Part shown: positions 6,351-8,064 of the stretch, one piece after another
Numbering within the stretch: position 1 is the first letter of the stretch
Layout of the letters: each line of letters begins with the position of its first letter
Source of the DNA: Cyanobacteria bacterium UBA11370
Lineage (GTDB): Bacteria; Cyanobacteriota; Cyanobacteriia; Cyanobacteriales; Coleofasciculaceae
Assembly: GCA_003486645.1 (NCBI GenBank)
Contig: DNGI01000182.1
Coordinates: 1,456 to 9,519 of the forward strand
Direction: 5' to 3'
Length of the DNA stretch: 8,064 bases
Translations under genes and position numbers: made by a program
Notes under the pieces: model-generated
The model's input: only the letters and a program-made list of their open reading frames with translations
Database searches by the model: none
What the model was told of the DNA's origin: nothing

Positions 6351-7136
6351 TTAACTACCTTCCACCATAACTATAGGTCCAACAGGTTGGGGAGGTAATG
6401 AAGAGGGTTCTAACGTAACAGCTAAGGTTGATTTTGTAGAACTGCAAGCTGTGGCAGGAATTGAAAACTCATTTAAAACAGTCCCCTGCTGACTGACGCT
6501 AAAATTTGCACAAGGAATCTTTTGATTATCAACAATTGCCCAAAGCCGATAAATCTGATCCGCAGGGGGAGTGGGAAGATTTTGAAAAACGATAACCGCT
6601 TTATGTTGATCGGGATTCAGTAAAATTCGTCCAGAGGCACTCTCTGACTTATCGGATGTTGTGCCTTTAAGAAAGAATATGCGAGTAGTTGGTGGGTATA
6701 GCACCGCCTCAATTGTATTCTTTTCAGATTGTGCTATTTTTAGTTCTTGCTGCAAACGAGCAATTACAGTCTGCTGGGATTGTGCAACTTGCCAGAGACG
6801 GTAATTATTTAATCCTAAAGCTATAGCGACTAGAGCTGCGGCACTAGCAACAATTTTACTCCACGGTAAATGATAAATTTTTCGGGGTCGATCGCGGCTT
6901 ATTTCTTCAGAAGCAGCGTCGAGGATGGCTGAACGGAGATGAGGTGGCGGTTCGACTTCCGGAAGCGCATAAGGTAACAGTTCTAGCGCCTCTTGTAAAC
7001 GATTTACTTCGGTGGCAAGTTGAGGATTGTTGGTCAAAAGTTGCCGAAAATTCTCAGCTTCTTCAGGGCTAAGATCGCCAAGGACGTAACCCGCCATTAA
7101 TTGTTCTAATTGTTCAGGGGACAATGAGCCAGTCAT
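6351..7136 (-). CDS. RskA-type membrane anti-sigma factor
   Basis: A 261-residue, single-pass membrane protein expected to hold the adjacent ECF sigma factor at the inner face of the cytoplasmic membrane until an outside signal triggers its release. The N-terminal cytosolic anti-sigma domain (about 1-80) has the LMAGYVLGDLSPEEAENF pattern. A membrane helix spans about 94-110 (IVASAAALVAIALGL), followed by a Gln/Glu-rich probable coiled coil (112-145). The C-terminal extracytoplasmic RskA domain (about 148-258) includes GRILLNPDQHKAVIVFQNLP (169-188), YRLWAI (196-201) and PQPVGPIVMVEG (249-260). The cytosolic domain has no HXXXCXXC zinc motif, so it is not a classical ZAS protein. The outer domain contains two cysteines, C209 and C231. 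The ATG at 7136 lies 7 bp after the sigma stop, implying translational coupling. Assignment to the family is secure; the signal is unknown. Confidence 0.92.
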   Translation of the reverse strand: MTGSLSPEQLEQLMAGYVLGDLSPEEAENFRQLLTNNPQLATEVNRLQEALELLPYALPEVEPPPHLRSAILDAASEEISRDRPRKIYHLPWSKIVASAAALVAIALGLNNYRLWQVAQSQQTVIARLQQELKIAQSEKNTIEAVLYPPTTRIFFLKGTTSDKSESASGRILLNPDQHKAVIVFQNLPTPPADQIYRLWAIVDNQKIPCANFSVSQQGTVLNEFSIPATACSSTKSTLAVTLEPSSLPPQPVGPIVMVEGS

Positions 7137-7143
7137 AGGGCTA

Positions 7144-7734
7144 CTATCTAAGAAAATCTTGTAGAGTTTGTCGGAGTTTCAATAAGCCTTGGCGAGAACG
7201 AGTTTTGACTGTTCCGAGTGGAATATCGAGTTGTTGAGCAATTTCTGATTGACTCAAACCGTCATAGTAGCTCATCTCTAATATCTGACGTTGGTTGTCT
7301 GAAAGTTGCGCCAAGGCATTCTGCACTTGCTGGGAGCGTTCGGTATAGGAGGCTTGCTCAAACGGCGTATTTAACGGGGTTTCAACCGTTGTGTTTTGAC
7401 TCCAGCGGTCAAGAAATTTGAGGGACGTTTGGCGCGATCGCAGTTTATCAATTGCTCGTGAGCGAGTCATAATCGTTAGAAAGCTACTCAGAGATCCGCG
7501 AGTCGGATTGTAACGATCGCTACGCCAAAGTGCTAAAAAAATTTCTTGAGTCAAGTCTTCTGCTTCTTGGGGATTTTTCAACATATGAAGTGCTAATCCA
7601 TATACAAGTTTGCCATAGCGATCGTAGAGAATACCTAGAGCAGAGCGTTGACCCGCTTTTATAGCTTGAAATAGCTCTGCATCGGTTGGTGGCGATGGGT
7701 TCGTCGGTTGGGAGCTGGAGTCGTCAGAATGCAT
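7144..7734 (-). CDS. ECF (group 4) RNA polymerase sigma factor
   Basis: A 196-residue extracytoplasmic-function sigma factor that redirects RNA polymerase to a stress regulon. Region 2 (about 33-100) includes LYDRYGKLVYGLALHML, the core-binding NPQEAEDLTQEIFLALW (54-70) and TRSRAIDKLRSR (90-101). Region 4 (about 134-186) contains LSDNQRQILEMSYYDGLS and the -35-binding helix-turn-helix IAQQLDIPLGTVKTRSRQGL (165-184). Regions 1 and 3 are absent, as usual for ECF members. The start chosen is the ATG at 7734. A TTG ten codons upstream (7764) would add an unconvincing extension and has no ribosome site. The next gene encodes the RskA-type anti-sigma factor, the usual partner arrangement, as in SigK/RskA. 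One HIP1 site (7434-7441) lies inside. Autoregulation is common in the family but no clear ECF promoter was identified upstream. Confidence 0.95.
   Translation of the reverse strand: MHSDDSSSQPTNPSPPTDAELFQAIKAGQRSALGILYDRYGKLVYGLALHMLKNPQEAEDLTQEIFLALWRSDRYNPTRGSLSSFLTIMTRSRAIDKLRSRQTSLKFLDRWSQNTTVETPLNTPFEQASYTERSQQVQNALAQLSDNQRQILEMSYYDGLSQSEIAQQLDIPLGTVKTRSRQGLLKLRQTLQDFLR
7434..7441. repeat. HIP1 palindrome GCGATCGC
   Basis: Exact HIP1 octamer inside the sigma-factor gene, supporting native cyanobacterial origin of this operon. Confidence 0.9.
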
Positions 7735-7866
7735 TTGTTCTCTACACGGTAGACTTAAGCCCAAAATTTCAACGTTGATTCCAGCTCATAATCATGCCCC
7801 TCAGAGGAGAAAAAAGAGTCTTCATCCTTAATACGACTGACTGAGCGGATTGGATTTGCCAAAGAT

Positions 7867-7933
7867 GGGGAAAGGTTAAAGGGAAAAGGCAAAGGGCTAG
7901 TGCCACACCCCTTTTCCCCTTCCCCCTTACCTT
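7867..7933. repeat. Purine-tract/pyrimidine-tract imperfect inverted repeat
   Basis: An almost pure G/A stretch (7867-7896, with words GGGGAAAGG and AAAGGGAAAAGG) is followed after about 11 bp by a C/T stretch (7908-7933, with CCCCTTTTCCCC). The right arm's complement resembles the left arm with several mismatches, so the two can fold into a long imperfect hairpin. From memory, G/A-rich arrays of this kind are scattered between cyanobacterial genes. Confidence 0.6.
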
Positions 7934-8023
7934 GTTTCCCTACCAACTATTTGTAGCCTGATTTGATGAAATTGGTAAGCTGTTCGTCATTTAAACCTGA
8001 TTGTCAATAATTACAGAATCCTT

Positions 8024-8048
8024 GTAGTGCGACCATCTTGGTCGCTAC
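8024..8048. repeat. Small dispersed hairpin repeat
   Basis: GCGACCA (8029-8035) pairs perfectly with TGGTCGC (8039-8045) over a TCT loop. GTA/TAC at the outer ends extend the stem past a small bulge. From memory, the form closely resembles a common cyanobacterial intergenic repeat that usually carries GCGAGCA/TGCTCGC, here with a compensated change in the stem. No T run follows, so it is not a typical terminator. Confidence 0.55.
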
Positions 8049-8064
8049 TGATACCCAATTTAAA

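Larger units (their letters stand above)
7735..8064. other. Gene-free region upstream of the sigma operon
   Basis: No gene is supported on either strand. A frame on the - strand across 7755-7946 is a low-complexity translation of purine/pyrimidine repeats. The first 100 bp should contain the sigma operon promoter on the - strand, but no confident -35/-10 pair was found. The rest holds a purine-tract inverted repeat (7867-7933), a spaced inverted pair TACCAA/TTGGTA (7941-7946, 7972-7977) and a bulged hairpin at the end. Confidence 0.6.

Noticed and set aside
7735..7764. TTG start extending the sigma factor by ten residues
   Set aside because: No ribosome site, and the extension is not typical of ECF sigma N-termini; the ATG at 7734 is preferred.
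7765..7800. GGAATC as an ECF-type -35 for autoregulation of the sigma operon
   Set aside because: It only partly matches known ECF -35 sites and no matching -10 could be defined for this uncharacterised factor.
7755..7946. 63-codon - strand frame upstream of the sigma factor
   Set aside because: Its sequence is a low-complexity translation of the purine/pyrimidine repeat and it overlaps the sigma upstream region; not a gene.

Overview
The window looks like a filamentous-type cyanobacterial chromosome. The evidence is HIP1 palindromes (GCGATCGC) inside tkt and the sigma-factor gene, a cyanobacterial-style transketolase, an ECF sigma/RskA-type anti-sigma pair, and several palindromic intergenic repeats of the kind scattered through cyanobacterial genomes. 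I cannot name the genus.

Layout on the + strand. Bases 1-151 are a composite palindromic dispersed repeat. It runs directly into a short XRE-type helix-turn-helix gene (153-422) whose native 5' end seems to be missing. After a 200-bp gap comes a complete transketolase gene (tkt, 623-2632), closed by a clear intrinsic terminator. A 350-400 bp non-coding stretch follows. It contains a very G-rich, C-poor segment with many GG tracts, a possible decayed coding remnant, and an operator-like palindrome just before the next gene. Next is the most interesting locus: a large AT-rich gene (3032-5632) encoding two DUF262 domains in one polypeptide plus a C-terminal HNH nuclease-like domain. It is followed 40 bp later, behind a perfect Shine-Dalgarno, by a 114-residue protein I do not recognise (5673-6017). 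Together these look like a two-gene DNA-targeting module, probably anti-phage defence, related to the GmrSD/SspE DUF262 families but with a different architecture.

Layout on the - strand. A 330-bp repeat-rich gap separates this module from a convergent operon of an ECF sigma factor (7734-7144) and its membrane-anchored RskA-type anti-sigma factor (7136-6351). In the family, the anti-sigma factor holds the sigma factor at the membrane until an extracytoplasmic signal releases it. The last 330 bp hold no convincing gene, only purine/pyrimidine inverted repeats and a small dispersed hairpin.

The housekeeping gene (tkt) and the sigma operon look native, while the DUF262 module looks acquired: it is AT-rich, has no HIP1 site and is bordered by degraded, repeat-rich DNA.
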